Origin: Phyllobacterium chamaecytisi
Lineage (GTDB): Bacteria; Pseudomonadota; Alphaproteobacteria; Rhizobiales; Rhizobiaceae
Direction: 5' to 3'
Length of the DNA stretch: 64,000 bases
Assembly (NCBI RefSeq): GCF_020164455.1
Contig: NZ_JAIQWW010000009.1
Coordinates: forward strand, 162,357-226,356
The notes under the pieces: model-generated
The model's database searches: none
Told to the model about the DNA's origin: nothing
What the model saw: only the letters and a program-made list of their open reading frames with translations
Program-made: the position numbers and the translations under genes
Shown here: positions 63,701 through 64,000 of the stretch, one piece after another
How positions within the stretch are numbered: the first letter of the stretch is position 1
Layout: each line of letters begins with the position of its first letter

Positions 63701-64000
63701 GATAATCTCCGTTTGCTGTTTCAAGCCCGCGACCACCGCGGCCTTGATGGCGGTCCTTGAGCGCCGGGGCGGCCGACCTGCAGCCAAAGGCCCGTAGCGA
63801 AGCGAAGGACGGCAGAAGGCGATCTTGTTGTTGCGCGAGGAAGCCAACCCTTGCGGTTGGCGGGGAAGAAGATCGCCGAGCCGTTGCGGGGACCAGGCCG
63901 GGTCGTGAAGCGACCGCACCCTGGGGCGCGATCCGACAGCAAAAAAGGCCCGCGTGGTTGCGGACGCTCGGTACGGTTTTACGGAGATGCTGGCTCAGCG

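Overview
The window is a stretch of a conjugative repABC plasmid (or plasmid-like replicon) from an alphaproteobacterium of the Rhizobium/Agrobacterium/Ochrobactrum (Hyphomicrobiales) kind. The evidence is a repABC cassette with its antisense RNA, a quorum-sensing trb/tra transfer system in the Ti-plasmid (group I) gene order, and an oriT core that reads like the Ti-plasmid one. The genus cannot be fixed from the sequence alone.

Layout. 1-3.8 kb: a PAS-GAF-GGDEF-EAL signalling protein cut by the window edge, a decayed AbiEi-like antitoxin and a DUF982 gene. 3.9-9.8 kb: a huge autotransporter, split by an apparent frameshift. 10.4-28.5 kb: a defence/conflict island with a DUF2161 nuclease-like protein, an unknown 213-aa protein, an Abi/UG-like reverse transcriptase, an AbiEi-AbiEii toxin-antitoxin pair, a SIR2-HerA pair with a stub of a SbcD-like nuclease, and a seven-gene GTPase-caspase operon (GASH, two GTPases, a GAP1-type adaptor, two caspase-like proteases, an alpha/beta hydrolase). 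28.8-31.66 kb: an IS66-family element with 8-bp target duplications and a passenger nucleotidyltransferase gene. 32.0-32.6 kb: a RelB/RelE pair. 33.6-37.7 kb: repABC (minus strand) plus a C-terminal remnant of a second repC. 38.1-48.2 kb: traI-trbBCDEJKLFGHI. 48.5-50.0 kb: traR, traM and a small Xre-type regulator. 50.2-51.3 kb: a second, half-broken AbiE-like pair. 51.4-59.8 kb: traH-traB-traF-traA (minus), oriT, then traC-traD-traG (plus). 60.1-63.7 kb: a WGR protein, a truncated DUF736 gene, an array of TTATGCG repeats, a primase-helicase of the TOTE type and an intact DUF736 gene.

How it works together. TraI makes an acyl-homoserine lactone; TraR with the signal should activate the trb and tra operons through palindromic boxes, one clear copy lying upstream of traI; TraM restrains TraR. 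TraA nicks oriT, TraG couples the DNA to the Trb mating-pair channel, and TraF probably matures the TrbC pilin. RepA/RepB partition the replicon and RepC initiates replication, held down by the antisense RNA between repB and repC. The island at 10-28.5 kb is cargo that likely protects the host, and thereby the plasmid, against phages or rival elements.

The strongest candidate for a little-studied system is the operon at 19.3-28.5 kb. Two of its proteins, the adaptor and the first caspase, end in the same roughly 80-residue domain (EAD1-like), which suggests homotypic recruitment of the protease. The gene families are known from comparative genomics; this particular combination, with a second caspase and a lipase-like hydrolase, deserves a test.
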